Assembly (NCBI RefSeq): GCF_022808775.1
Contig: NZ_JAKZLA010000004.1
Span: forward strand, 62,001 to 126,000
From: Geothrix terrae
GTDB taxonomy: Bacteria > Acidobacteriota > Holophagae > Holophagales > Holophagaceae
DNA: 64,000 nucleotides
Direction: 5' to 3'
The position numbers and the translations under genes are program-made. The notes under the pieces were generated by a model. It made no database searches. It was not told the origin of the DNA and saw only the letters and a list, made by a program, of their open reading frames with translations. Positions 52,538-61,672 of the stretch are shown in pieces (position 1 is the first letter of the stretch; each line of letters starts with the position of its first letter).

Positions 52538-55183
52538 TCAGAGCGTCATGCGCTGCAGGCTGGCCTTCAGACTCTCGTCGACGATGGCGAGGCAGTCGGC
52601 GAAGTGGGCCTTGGTCTCCTTGCTGAAGCCGGGCTTCAAGGGCGCGGACTTGAGGGCGGGCTGCAGGGTGCGCAGGGCCTCCCGGGCCAGGGCCCGGGCG
52701 TCCGCAGGCGTGAGGGGATTGGCCTTCAGCACCTGGGCGCTGAGCTGGCGCAGGTGCTCCCGCTGCAGGTTGCGCCGCATCACCGAGACCTCGCGACCAC
52801 TCTTGAGCTCGGTCCAGATGGCGCCCTGGAGGGCATCGTAGAGCTCGGACAGGCGGAAGGCCCCCTTGGGATCCGCCAGCTTGTCCGGCGCGTCCAGGAT
52901 GCGCTGGGCCACGGCGGGCTGGAAGAGCTGGGCCAGCACTTGGGTCTGGGTCCGCAGCACCCACTGGGCGGGCGAGGGATCGGCGTTCACGGGACCTCCG
53001 AAGCGGTCCGTGGTGAGCCGCGAGAGGAACTCGGGCTTGAAGCGGAAGGCGTCGACGGAGAAGATCCCCGTCTCCAGCAGCTTCAGGGCCTGGCGCTGGC
53101 GGGCGGCGGGGACGGGCGTGATGGGCGCCCGGCCGGTGCCAGCGTGGTCGCGCAGGTGCACCACGCCGCCGATGTACTTGGCGCTGAGGTTGGCCGAGAG
53201 GCCCACCTGCCCCAGGGCCCGGAGCAGGCCCCGGCGCAGGGGCTGGTATTCCTCGCCGTCCTGGAAGGTCTTGGCCTGCAGGCGGTCCCAGAGCTCCTTG
53301 GAGAGGCTCAGGCGCTTCTGGTAGAAGGCCAGCGGATCCGAACCCAGGTCCCGGCGGTTCACCTCCGGGTCCATGCCCTCGAGGCCCATGAAGCCCAGCG
53401 CCTCCTCATCCGTGCCGTAGGCCAGCTGGGGCTCGGAGCTGCGCGCGGCGATCTTGGCGAGGGCCGCCTTCTCCTCCGCGGGGGCCAGCGGCTTGTAGCC
53501 GTACTCGATGACCCAGTGGTCGTAGGGGCCCAGGGTGCTCATCACGTACTCGCCCTGGCGCTGGCCCTTGAGCGCCAGGTTCAGGGCGTTGTAGTCCATG
53601 ACGGACCCGGTCAGGCCGTGGGACTTGGTGAACTCCGGATCCGAGACCTGGTCCAGGGAGTAGATGGTCGAGGCCCGGAAGTTGTGGCGCAGGCCCAGGG
53701 TGTGGCCCACCTCGTGCGTGATCACATCCTTGAGCACCGCGGCCACATAGGCGTCCTCCTCGGGGCTCCCCGGGGCGATCTCGCCGCGGGTCTCCAGGAG
53801 GTCCAGGGCGAAGCCCATTTCCTGCTGGGCCTCGGCCGCGTAGGTGCAGAGGTCCTGGTCGCGCCGGAAGAGGAAGGGCTCCTGGGCCCGGGGCGGCAGG
53901 GTCTCCCGGGCATCCGTGCGGGTGCCACGGGCCCAGACCTCGCCGATGCCGATGTCCGCGTCCAGGATCTCGCCGCTGCGGGGATCCACCTGGCTGGGCC
54001 CGATGGCGAAGCCGATGTCCGTGCCCGTAAGCCAGCGCAGGGAGGCGTGCCGGGCGTCGTGGGTGTCCCAGTCCGCGTCGGCGGGCTGCACCTTGACCTG
54101 GATGGCGTCCTTGAAGCCCTGCTCCTCGAAGGCCTTGTTCCAGGCCAGCACCCCCGCCGTGACGGCCGGGCGGTACTTCTCGGGGATGTTCCGGTCCAGC
54201 CAGAACACGATGGGCTGCTTCGGTTCGGAGAGCGGGGCGGCGGGGTCCTTCTTCTCGAGGCGCCAGCGGTGGATGTAGTGCACCTTGGGATCCACCCTGG
54301 TGTCGTCGCCGAAGTCCCAGCGGGTGGTGGCGAAGTAGCCCAGCCGGTCATCCGCCAGGCGCGGGGTCATGGGCTGGTCCGGCAGCTTGGCGAAGGAGAC
54401 ATGCCAGCCCAGGAACAGGCTGCGGATGTCCTCCAGGGTGGCCGGGGGCGGCGTGAAGGGCATGGGCGGGGCGCCCGGCATCTGCGGCGGCGGCAGGATC
54501 ACGCGCGCCAGGGAGTAGTGGGCCTGGATCCGGAAGGCGGCCTGGTCTTCGGTGCCGCGGACCTTCTCGAAGAAGCTGTTGGCGGCATCGAAGCCGTAGG
54601 GCTGCCGGAAGGCCGCCTCCAGCCGGGTGGCGCCCATGGGGATGTCCTTCAGCAGGAGGGCGTTGGCCTCCACCAGGAAGGACTTCCGCTCGGGATGGGG
54701 CTGGCTGAGCACCGGCGCGCTGGAGAGCAGGCTGTCGGTGAAGCCCTCCGCCACGGCCCGCGCCGCCGCCGAGCCCTCGGGCGCGGTGAAGGTCGTGTTC
54801 TTCGCCAGCAGCTGGAGGGAATTCCCCACGCGGCGGAAGCTGGCGAGGTAGCTGGCATCCATCATGCCGCCGTAGAGGCCGCGCTCCCCCAGGCCGCGGG
54901 TGCTGCTGATCGCGAGGAAAAAGGGCGCGTCCAGCTGCTCGGGCTTCACCTCGATCCAGACCTTCTCGTCCTTGGTCCAGAGCGTGAAGAAACCCTTCTG
55001 CTCCTTGGCGTCCTTGATGACCTCGGCGAAGGGCTTCAGGGCCCCGGGCGCCGGGGCCGCCGCAGACGTGGCAGGCGTGGCGGCCGCCCCCACCGGAGCC
55101 TTGGCACCGTTCGAAGGGGCCTGAGCGGCGAGGCTCAGGCAGACCAGGGGCAGGAGCGCGGCGAGGCGCGGATGATGGCACAT
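52538..55183 (-). CDS. Secreted zinc-dependent metalloprotease, DUF5117/DUF5118 type
   Basis: An 881-residue exported protein of a family common in Bacteroidota and Acidobacteriota. Signal peptide ends near LAAQA. After an Ala/Pro linker, FAEVIKDAKEQKGFFTLWTKDEKVWIE-type N-terminal domain (DUF5118; short parts) and a DUF5117 region come first. The zinc motif HEVGHTLGLRH has His490, Glu491, His494 and His500. PNSxS-like inserts are absent. ATG at 55183 was chosen since AGGAGGAGG stands right upstream; in-frame ATGs at 55207 and 55219 are possible. Substrate unknown. Confidence 0.9.
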   Translation of the reverse strand: MCHHPRLAALLPLVCLSLAAQAPSNGAKAPVGAAATPATSAAAPAPGALKPFAEVIKDAKEQKGFFTLWTKDEKVWIEVKPEQLDAPFFLAISSTRGLGERGLYGGMMDASYLASFRRVGNSLQLLAKNTTFTAPEGSAAARAVAEGFTDSLLSSAPVLSQPHPERKSFLVEANALLLKDIPMGATRLEAAFRQPYGFDAANSFFEKVRGTEDQAAFRIQAHYSLARVILPPPQMPGAPPMPFTPPPATLEDIRSLFLGWHVSFAKLPDQPMTPRLADDRLGYFATTRWDFGDDTRVDPKVHYIHRWRLEKKDPAAPLSEPKQPIVFWLDRNIPEKYRPAVTAGVLAWNKAFEEQGFKDAIQVKVQPADADWDTHDARHASLRWLTGTDIGFAIGPSQVDPRSGEILDADIGIGEVWARGTRTDARETLPPRAQEPFLFRRDQDLCTYAAEAQQEMGFALDLLETRGEIAPGSPEEDAYVAAVLKDVITHEVGHTLGLRHNFRASTIYSLDQVSDPEFTKSHGLTGSVMDYNALNLALKGQRQGEYVMSTLGPYDHWVIEYGYKPLAPAEEKAALAKIAARSSEPQLAYGTDEEALGFMGLEGMDPEVNRRDLGSDPLAFYQKRLSLSKELWDRLQAKTFQDGEEYQPLRRGLLRALGQVGLSANLSAKYIGGVVHLRDHAGTGRAPITPVPAARQRQALKLLETGIFSVDAFRFKPEFLSRLTTDRFGGPVNADPSPAQWVLRTQTQVLAQLFQPAVAQRILDAPDKLADPKGAFRLSELYDALQGAIWTELKSGREVSVMRRNLQREHLRQLSAQVLKANPLTPADARALAREALRTLQPALKSAPLKPGFSKETKAHFADCLAIVDESLKASLQRMTL

Positions 55184-55270
55184 ACGGACCCTCCTCCAAG
55201 GAGACATGTGCCATACCATACGCGGACATCCTCATCCCCGTTTAGGGATTTTCCGATGCCGGGGGGCCCT

Positions 55271-55966
55271 TCAAGCGGCTCCGGCCAGCCCGCCGATCCA
55301 GGCGAGGACATCGGCCCGCATCTCGGGGCTCAGGGTGTGGCCGGCGCGATACATCCGCGTGATGTGGGGGATGCCGAGGTCGGCCAGCCACTGGTCTGAC
55401 CGCTGGGCCCAGGCCACGGGCAGCGTGGGGTCCTGCTCGCCGTGGCTGATGAAGGCGCGCAGGTGCGCCAGCCACTCCCGCTTGGCGATGCGGGGCTCGA
55501 GCTCCGGGAGGATGCGGCCCGAGAGGATGGCGAAGCCCCCCACGCGCTCGGGCGCGCTGAGGGCCACGCTGGCGCTCAGGATGCCGCCCTGGCTGAAGCC
55601 GGCGAGGACGGTCCGGCGAGCCTCCACGCCGTGGTCGGCCTGCAGGCGGTCGACGAGCCGGATGAGCGCGTGGCGGCTGTCCTCGGCTTCGCCCGCGGCG
55701 ATCTTCGGGCCCTCCGCGGTGAACGCCACGCGGAACCAGCCGAACTGGTCGGGTCCAAGCTGGAGGCGGCTGCGGACCAGCACCACCAGGGTGTCCGGGC
55801 CCACGCCGGCCGCGAGGTCGGCGAGGTCCGTCTCCCGGCCCCCCACACCGTGCAGGAGCACCACGAGGGCCCGGGGATGGGCGGGCTGCGGCAACCTCAC
55901 GCGGAAGGCCAGACCCGACGAGGCGTCCTGCCGCAACTCACTGAAGGATCGTATGGATGGAGCCAT
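55271..55966 (-). CDS. Alpha/beta hydrolase (carboxylesterase/phospholipase type)
   Basis: A 231-residue serine esterase of the acyl-protein thioesterase/phospholipase family. The oxyanion segment is LLHGVGGRETDL, nucleophile Ser in LAGFSQGGILSAS, Asp in SHGEQDPTLPV and His in YRAGHTLSPEM. Substrate unknown. ATG at 55966 follows CTGGAGG. Confidence 0.88.
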   Translation of the reverse strand: MAPSIRSFSELRQDASSGLAFRVRLPQPAHPRALVVLLHGVGGRETDLADLAAGVGPDTLVVLVRSRLQLGPDQFGWFRVAFTAEGPKIAAGEAEDSRHALIRLVDRLQADHGVEARRTVLAGFSQGGILSASVALSAPERVGGFAILSGRILPELEPRIAKREWLAHLRAFISHGEQDPTLPVAWAQRSDQWLADLGIPHITRMYRAGHTLSPEMRADVLAWIGGLAGAA

Positions 55967-56060
55967 GGGTGCCTCCAGAAATGGGCCACTCCAGAATGTG
56001 GAAGCCTCCGGTCGCCCAGGGAACGGCCGGAGGCAGGTGCGAACCACAGGTCCGGCGGGA

Positions 56061-56654
56061 TTACTTCTTGGCGGCCGGAGCGACCTTGCCGGCTTCGGCG
56101 TTCAGGCTGACGGCGACGGTCTCGCCGATGACGCCAGGGAAGGTCTTGATGCCGTACTCGTTCCGGTTGAGGCTGAGGGCGCCGTCGATGAAGCCTGCCA
56201 CCACGCTGCCGGGCGTCATGCCGGGCTGGGTCCCCGCGTTGGTGATGGGGAAGGTGATCCGCTTGGTCACGCCGTGCAGGGTGAAGTCGCCGGTGATCTC
56301 CAGCTTGCCCTTGGCCACTTCCTTCACCGCCGTGCTCTTGAAGGTGATGGTGGGGTACTTCGCCACGTCGAAGAAGTCGGGGGACTTGAGGTGCTTGTCC
56401 CGGGCCTCGTTGTCCGTGGTCAGGCTGGCGGCGTCGATGGTGACATCCACGCTGGACTTGCTGATGTCGGCGGTGTCCACCTGGATGGTGCCTTCGAACT
56501 TCGTGAAGCGGCCGCTGACCTTGGCGAGCAGGTGGCTGACCTTGAAGCTCACCTCGCTGTGGACGGGGTCGATCTTGTAGGTGTCCTGACCGGCCAGGGC
56601 GGGCACGGCCGCCAGGGCGAAGGTGGCGAGCAGGGTGCGGAAGGGGTGTCGCAT
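56061..56654 (-). CDS. YceI family periplasmic protein
   Basis: A 197-residue exported lipocalin-like protein that binds a polyisoprenoid-type ligand in the periplasm; YceI homologues are stress or acid induced. Signal peptide cleaves near ALAG (about 21). YKIDPVHSEVSFKVSHL at the start, SPDFFDVAKYPTITFKST, and GDFTLHGVTKRITFPI are family motifs. ATG at 56654 follows CTGGAGG. A good promoter lies upstream at 56692-56719 within an AT-rich region. Confidence 0.92.
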   Translation of the reverse strand: MRHPFRTLLATFALAAVPALAGQDTYKIDPVHSEVSFKVSHLLAKVSGRFTKFEGTIQVDTADISKSSVDVTIDAASLTTDNEARDKHLKSPDFFDVAKYPTITFKSTAVKEVAKGKLEITGDFTLHGVTKRITFPITNAGTQPGMTPGSVVAGFIDGALSLNRNEYGIKTFPGVIGETVAVSLNAEAGKVAPAAKK

Positions 56655-56691
56655 GGAACCTCCAGAGATTAGGTGTTTCACCATGCAATTC

Positions 56692-56719
56692 AGTCTAGGC
56701 GCTTCCAATGAAGTTGCAA
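56692..56719 (-). promoter_or_regulatory. Promoter of yceI with AT-rich upstream region
   Basis: On the minus strand TTGCAA (56719-56714), 16-nt spacer, TAGACT (56697-56692), followed by the yceI start about 40 nt on. Directly upstream are A-runs and an imperfect dyad (56747-56772: GTTGCGTAAA against TTTACAAC), which could be an UP element or operator. Confidence 0.6.
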
Positions 56720-56872
56720 CACCTTTTTTAACGTTCTCCTCTTTTTGTTGCGTAAACTTATTTATTTACAACATATATAGTAATAGCACCCGACCCCCGC
56801 GGCCCCGGCTAGCGGGGTGACACGGGGGTTGGGCGCTCTGAGCCTTGCCGGGCCGGGAGCTCGAGTCCGGCC

Positions 56873-58444
56873 TCAGGCCGGTTCCTCCTGGATGGACTCG
56901 GGCAGGACGGTCCTGGGTCGCTCCGGCCGGGCGGCCCAGGAGCCTCCCGGGTCCTGCCCTTCGACGCGGAAGAAGGCGATGGTGGACTGGAGCTGCTCCG
57001 CCTGCGCGGAAAGTTCTTCGGCGGTGGAGGACATCTCCTCCGCCGCCCCGGCGTTCTGCTGGATCACCTGGCTGAGCTGCTGGATGGCGCCGTTGATCTG
57101 CCCCGCCCCGGTGGCCTGTTCGCGGGAGGCGGCGCTGATCTCCTGGACCAGTTCCGCCGTCTTCTGGATGTCGGGCACCAGCCGGGTCAGCATGCGGCCT
57201 GCCCGTTCCGCCACCTCGACGCTGGTGCCCGACAGCTCCCCGATCTCGCCCGCCGCGGTCTGGCTCCGCTCAGCCAGCTTCCGGACCTCGGAAGCCACCA
57301 CGGCGAAGCCCTTCCCGTGCTCTCCCGCCCGCGCCGCCTCGATGGCCGCGTTGAGCGCCAGGAGGTTCGTCTGCCAGGCGATGTCGTCGATGATCTCGAT
57401 CCGGGCGGCGATGTCCTTCATGGCGGCCACGGCCTCCGCCACGGCGCCGCCGCTCTTCCGGGCGTCCTCCGCGGACTTGATCGCCATGCGCTCCGTCTGG
57501 GTGGCGTTGTCCGCGTTCTGCCGGATGGTGGCGTTCATCTCCTCCACGGAGGAGGCGGCCTCCTCCGCCGAGGCGGCCTGCTGGGAGGTGCCGCTGGACA
57601 GGTGCTCCGAGCCGGTCGAGATCTGCTGGCTGCCCGCCGCGACGTTGTTCGCGGCGCCCTTGATCTGGACCACCACCCGGTTCATGTTCTCCACCATCTT
57701 CTTCATGGCGGCGAGCAGCTGGCCGGCCTCGTCGGTGCTCGTCGCCCCGATCTTCAGCCGCAGGTCGCCCTGGGCGAGCTGGTTGGCCACGGCCAGGCCC
57801 TCCCGCAGCGGCTTCGTGATGCTGTGGGCGATGACCATGGCGAGGAGGATGAACGCGAGGCCCGCCAGGCCCAGCGTGGCCACCAGGAAGCCCCGGTCCC
57901 TCGCCATTCCGGCGAGGCCCGCCTCCTTCTTCGCGGCGAAGGTCTTCTGGTGCTCCGCGATGAGGAGGAGCAGGAGCCCCTTGGCCTCCCGCCACTTCGG
58001 CTTCTCCTTCTGGACCAGCAGCGCGGTGGCGGCCTCCTTCCGGCCCTCCGTGGCCGCGGCCTGGACTTCGACCTGGAGGGCATGATCTTCGGCCCAGAGG
58101 GTCGTGACGGCCTTCAGCCGCCCCCGCAGCTCCTCCGGCGCCTCGCGCCCGGCGCGATCCAGGGCCTCCACCGAATTCCGGAAGGCCTCGTCGTAGTTCT
58201 GCTTCGCCTTGAGATCCGAGGGATCGATCAGGACGTTGCGCGTCGCCTGCCCCATCTGGAGCCCCTCGGCGTGGATCCGGTCGAGATCGATGAGCAGCGC
58301 CAGGTCCTTGTCGACCATGACCGTGATCATGTCCGCCAGCTTCCGGCTGTGGAGGAGCGACATGACCCCGACCACGCCGAGGCTGAGGATGATCAGCCCG
58401 ATGAGCAGGTTCAGCTTCCATCTGATCGTCATGTTCTTGAACAC
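56873..58444 (-). CDS. Methyl-accepting chemotaxis protein
   Basis: A 523-residue transmembrane chemoreceptor. Helix one about 12-32, periplasmic four-helix bundle-like sensor (about 35-185), helix two about 187-207, HAMP (about 208-260, [20 protein letters not shown]), and a cytoplasmic signalling domain with the hairpin tip [35 protein letters not shown] (in short parts) ending in ESIQEEPA. No CheR-docking pentapeptide. The start is GTG at 58444 after GGAGGGG. No che genes lie in the window, so its pathway is elsewhere. Confidence 0.93.
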   Translation of the reverse strand: MFKNMTIRWKLNLLIGLIILSLGVVGVMSLLHSRKLADMITVMVDKDLALLIDLDRIHAEGLQMGQATRNVLIDPSDLKAKQNYDEAFRNSVEALDRAGREAPEELRGRLKAVTTLWAEDHALQVEVQAAATEGRKEAATALLVQKEKPKWREAKGLLLLLIAEHQKTFAAKKEAGLAGMARDRGFLVATLGLAGLAFILLAMVIAHSITKPLREGLAVANQLAQGDLRLKIGATSTDEAGQLLAAMKKMVENMNRVVVQIKGAANNVAAGSQQISTGSEHLSSGTSQQAASAEEAASSVEEMNATIRQNADNATQTERMAIKSAEDARKSGGAVAEAVAAMKDIAARIEIIDDIAWQTNLLALNAAIEAARAGEHGKGFAVVASEVRKLAERSQTAAGEIGELSGTSVEVAERAGRMLTRLVPDIQKTAELVQEISAASREQATGAGQINGAIQQLSQVIQQNAGAAEEMSSTAEELSAQAEQLQSTIAFFRVEGQDPGGSWAARPERPRTVLPESIQEEPA

Positions 58445-58669
58445 CGGGGGCCCCTCCGGGATCGTCGCGGAATGATGTTGGAAAGCGCGTACCGGTACTA
58501 CCTAGCAACAGGAGGGCCAATTAACTGCAGATGGATCAAATGATCGAAACACGAGGCATGGGTCATCTTAACTTTTGCGTGGAGGTGGCCGGCGCAAGAT
58601 CAATATCTATCCACCCGGTCAGTCCTTGACCGGATACTCGCCCAGACCGGGGTCGCCTACAGTGGGGCC

Positions 58670-59512
58670 ATGGATTCGGATGCTCTGGCACTCCGGCATG
58701 CCCTCCGGCCCCCTGGAATGGCAGCCGAGGAGGTGCTGCTTCGCGCCGAGTACTTCCAGGGCCAGATCGACTACCGCGCCTTCTGCGCCCGCTACCCCCA
58801 CTACCGGGTGCTGTCCACCAACCCCCTGGTGCTGGAGCCGGAGACGGGAACCTGGGTCTACCTCGCGCGCTTCGGCGCCGCCGTGCTCTGGAACGCCTCT
58901 CCCGCGGTGGTGGCGTCCCTGCTCCACGACCTGACGGAGCTGCCGGGCACCGGGGCCCGGGTCGAGGCAGCCCGGGACGACCTGCGCGTCCGGCTGGGCG
59001 CCGAGGCCGACCGGGTGGACTTCGCCGAGGTCTGGCTGCGCGAGCTGACCCTGGACAAGCTCAAGATCATCTCCCTGGCCCTGGCCCAGAGCGTCGCCCT
59101 CGATTCGGTCGAGGCCGAGGTGAGCCAGGCCATGGCCCGGTTCGGCCCCGTGGTGACGGCCCTGCGCGAGGAAGGACGCCTGGTGCCCGGCCAGAAGGAG
59201 CTGCTGCGGACCGTCGGCTTCGCCATGGCGGTGCGCGCGGCGGTGCTGGACACCCTCACCCTCTTCGACGATCCGCCGGAGACCTGGGAGAGCGAGGCGC
59301 TGGCGCACCTGGACGGAGCCCTCTTCGACCAGTTCGACCTGGAGGAGCGTCTGTCCGCCGTGAACCAGAAGGTGGCCTACCTCCAGGACGCCGGCGCCAC
59401 CGTGCTGGACGTGCTGGCCCACCGCAAGGACCAGCGGCTGGAGTGGATCATCATCGTGCTCATCCTGGTGGAGGTGGTCCTCTTCGTCTGGAAGGAGTTC
59501 CCCCTGAAGTGA
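58670..59512 (+). CDS. RMD1/DUF155 family protein
   Basis: A 280-residue protein of the RMD1/YagE family (DUF155), proteins of poorly known function that in fungi affect meiotic nuclear division or mitochondrial translation. LLRAEYFQGQIDYRAF and VYLARFGAAVLWN match the core, and the C-terminal single membrane helix RLEWIIIVLILVEVVLFVW is a hallmark. A tail anchor with cytoplasmic N-terminus is expected. Divergent from the MCP gene. Confidence 0.8.
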   Translation: MDSDALALRHALRPPGMAAEEVLLRAEYFQGQIDYRAFCARYPHYRVLSTNPLVLEPETGTWVYLARFGAAVLWNASPAVVASLLHDLTELPGTGARVEAARDDLRVRLGAEADRVDFAEVWLRELTLDKLKIISLALAQSVALDSVEAEVSQAMARFGPVVTALREEGRLVPGQKELLRTVGFAMAVRAAVLDTLTLFDDPPETWESEALAHLDGALFDQFDLEERLSAVNQKVAYLQDAGATVLDVLAHRKDQRLEWIIIVLILVEVVLFVWKEFPLK

Positions 59513-59516
59513 AGGC

Positions 59517-60038
59517 CTACACCTTCGGCGCCGACATCCCGAACTGGGCCCAGCCATCCTTCGTCGGTCCGTAGATGCTGGGCACGTGGAGACCGGCCTG
59601 GCGCATGAGGACCGTCATCTGGCCCCGGTGGTGGGCCTGGTGGCTCACGAGCACGTAGAGCGCGAAGGCGCCGGTCCAGGTCTCCCCGTAGAGCGTGAAA
59701 TTCCGCCCCAGCTCCGTGTTGCTCCAGCTGCCCATGTGATCGAGCAGGGAGTCGCTCACGGCGCGGTAGGTGTCGATGATCTCGGCCATGGTGGGCGGCG
59801 GCGGCGTGGCGATGAAGCCGTCGGGCCCCAGCCCCACGGGACCCTTCACCTTCAGGCCCAGGTTCTGGGGCAGCTCCAGGATGGTCTCCACCAGGTGCCA
59901 GGCCATGCGCCGCAGGTCCCGGTGCTGCTCATCCACGGCCTGGTGGGCCGCGGCATCCGGGATGGCCTCGAAGACCGCCAGGGTCTTCTCCGCCTCCTGC
60001 TGCCAGATGGTCTTGAAATCGTCCACGCGACGGAACAT
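59517..60038 (-). CDS. DinB family protein
   Basis: A 173-residue helix-bundle protein. MAWHLVETILELP includes the first His, and HQAHHRGQMTVLMRQAGLHVPSIYGPTKDGW the last His pair (QAHHRGQ, DinB hallmark) with its extended C-terminus. ATG at 60038 follows GGAGG, giving MFRRVDDF; an upstream ATG at 60068 also fits. Convergent with the RMD1-family gene by 4 nt. Confidence 0.82.
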   Translation of the reverse strand: MFRRVDDFKTIWQQEAEKTLAVFEAIPDAAAHQAVDEQHRDLRRMAWHLVETILELPQNLGLKVKGPVGLGPDGFIATPPPPTMAEIIDTYRAVSDSLLDHMGSWSNTELGRNFTLYGETWTGAFALYVLVSHQAHHRGQMTVLMRQAGLHVPSIYGPTKDGWAQFGMSAPKV

Positions 60039-60093
60039 GCGGGCCTCCGGAAAGATCCCCGGAAGCATAGCGCAAACCGGCGCGAAAAGAGGG

Positions 60094-61617
60094 TCAGACG
60101 GGCGTCACGCCGCGACGCTTGGCGGGCCAGACCTCGCGCCTGCGGGCGCGGGCCAGGCGGGTGATGAGCTCGTGGCGCAGTTCGGCCGGGTCCACGATGG
60201 CGTCCACGTGGAGATCGGCGCCCAGCTTCTTCAGATTGATGTCCTCGTTGTACTCGTCGCGGAGCTGCTGGACATAGGCGGCGCGCTCTTCCTCCGGCTT
60301 CTCGGCGATCTTGTTGGCGAAGACGGCGTTCACCGCGGCCTCGGCACCCATGACGGCGATGCTGGCCGTGGGCAGGGCGAGGGTGGCGTCGGGATCGAAG
60401 CCCGGCCCGCTCATGGCGTAGAGGCCTGCTCCATAGGCCTTGCGCACCACCACGCAGATGCGCGGCGTGCTGCAGGAGGCCATGGCGCTGATCATCTTGG
60501 CGCCGTGGCGGATGATGCCCTGCTTCTCCACGGCGCTGCCGATCATGAAGCCCGGCACGTCGCTGAGGAACACGAGGGGGATGCCGAAGGCGTCGCACAG
60601 CGTCATGAACCGCGTGGCCTTGTCGGCGCTGTCCACGAAGAGCACCCCGCCCTTCACCCGGGGCTGGTTCGCCAGGATGCCCACGGGCTTGCCGTCGAGG
60701 CGGGCCAGGCCGGTGATGATCTCGCCCGCGAAGAGCTTCTTCACCTCCAGGAAACTGCCCTCGTCCACCAGGCCCTCGATGAAGTCCTTCATCTGGAAGG
60801 GCGAGTTGATGTCCTTGGGCACCAGCGTCTGCAGGTCCTTGGCCTTCACGGAGACACCCTTGGGCGTGGCCTGGGGCAGCGCGTCCTCGCAGTGCTGGGG
60901 GAAGTACGAGAGGTACTGGCGGCAGAGCGCGATGGCCTCCTGCTCCGTCTTGCAGAGGAAGTCGCCGCAGCCGCTCACGGCGCAGTGCATGCGGGCGCCG
61001 CCCAGGTCCTCCAGGCTGATCTTCTCGCCGATGACCATCTCCGCCATGCGGGGCGAGCCCAGGTACATGCTGGCGTTCCCTTCCACCATCATCACCACGT
61101 CGCAGAAGGCGGGGATGTAGGCGCCACCGGCGGCCGAGGGCCCGAAGAGCAGGCAGACCTGGGGCACCAGGCCCGAGAGCGCCACCTCCATGTGGAAGAT
61201 GGTGCCGGCATGGCGGCGGCCAGGGAACATGTCGAGCTGGTCCGTGATGCGGGCCCCGGCGCTGTCCACCAGGTAGAGCATGGGGATCTTCATGCGCATC
61301 GCCACTTCCTGGATGCGGATGATCTTCTCCACCGTGCGGGCGCCCCATGATCCGGCCTTGATGGTGCTGTCGTTGGCCATGAGCGCCACCGGACGGCCGT
61401 CCACCGTGGCCGTGCCCGTGATCACGCCGTCGGCCGGCAGATCCTTGTGCAGCGCGTTGGCGAAGAGGCCGTCCTCCACGAAGCTGCCTTCGTCCACCAG
61501 CAGGCGGATGCGCTCGCGGGCGAAGAGCTTCCCGGCCTCGGTGTTCTTCTCATGGGCCTTGGGCGCACCGCCCTTCTTGATGCGGTCGACTTCCGTATGG
61601 AACTGATCCAGCTGCAT
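60094..61617 (-). CDS. Acyl-CoA carboxylase carboxyltransferase (beta) subunit
   Basis: A 507-residue carboxyltransferase of the propionyl-/acetyl-/methylmalonyl-CoA carboxylase type that moves CO2 from biotin to acyl-CoA. MLYLVDSAGARITDQ, LFGPSAAGGAYIPAFCDVV (in short parts), GARMHCAVSGCGDF, LFLSDVPGFMIGSAVEK and AYGAGLYAMSGPGFDP are typical. Full-length single-chain form, unlike the split AccA/AccD. It has no adjacent biotin subunits; the accBC operon at 41712-43738 may supply them. ATG at 61617 follows GAGG. Confidence 0.92.
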   Translation of the reverse strand: MQLDQFHTEVDRIKKGGAPKAHEKNTEAGKLFARERIRLLVDEGSFVEDGLFANALHKDLPADGVITGTATVDGRPVALMANDSTIKAGSWGARTVEKIIRIQEVAMRMKIPMLYLVDSAGARITDQLDMFPGRRHAGTIFHMEVALSGLVPQVCLLFGPSAAGGAYIPAFCDVVMMVEGNASMYLGSPRMAEMVIGEKISLEDLGGARMHCAVSGCGDFLCKTEQEAIALCRQYLSYFPQHCEDALPQATPKGVSVKAKDLQTLVPKDINSPFQMKDFIEGLVDEGSFLEVKKLFAGEIITGLARLDGKPVGILANQPRVKGGVLFVDSADKATRFMTLCDAFGIPLVFLSDVPGFMIGSAVEKQGIIRHGAKMISAMASCSTPRICVVVRKAYGAGLYAMSGPGFDPDATLALPTASIAVMGAEAAVNAVFANKIAEKPEEERAAYVQQLRDEYNEDINLKKLGADLHVDAIVDPAELRHELITRLARARRREVWPAKRRGVTPV

Positions 61618-61672
61618 GGGGGCCTCGGAATGGATCCTTCAGCATAGCGGGGCGGCATGCGATCCTGGAGGG

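Noticed and set aside
52604-55399. 931-residue plus-strand open frame
   Set aside because: Antisense to the zinc metalloprotease with HEVGH motif; no motifs of its own.
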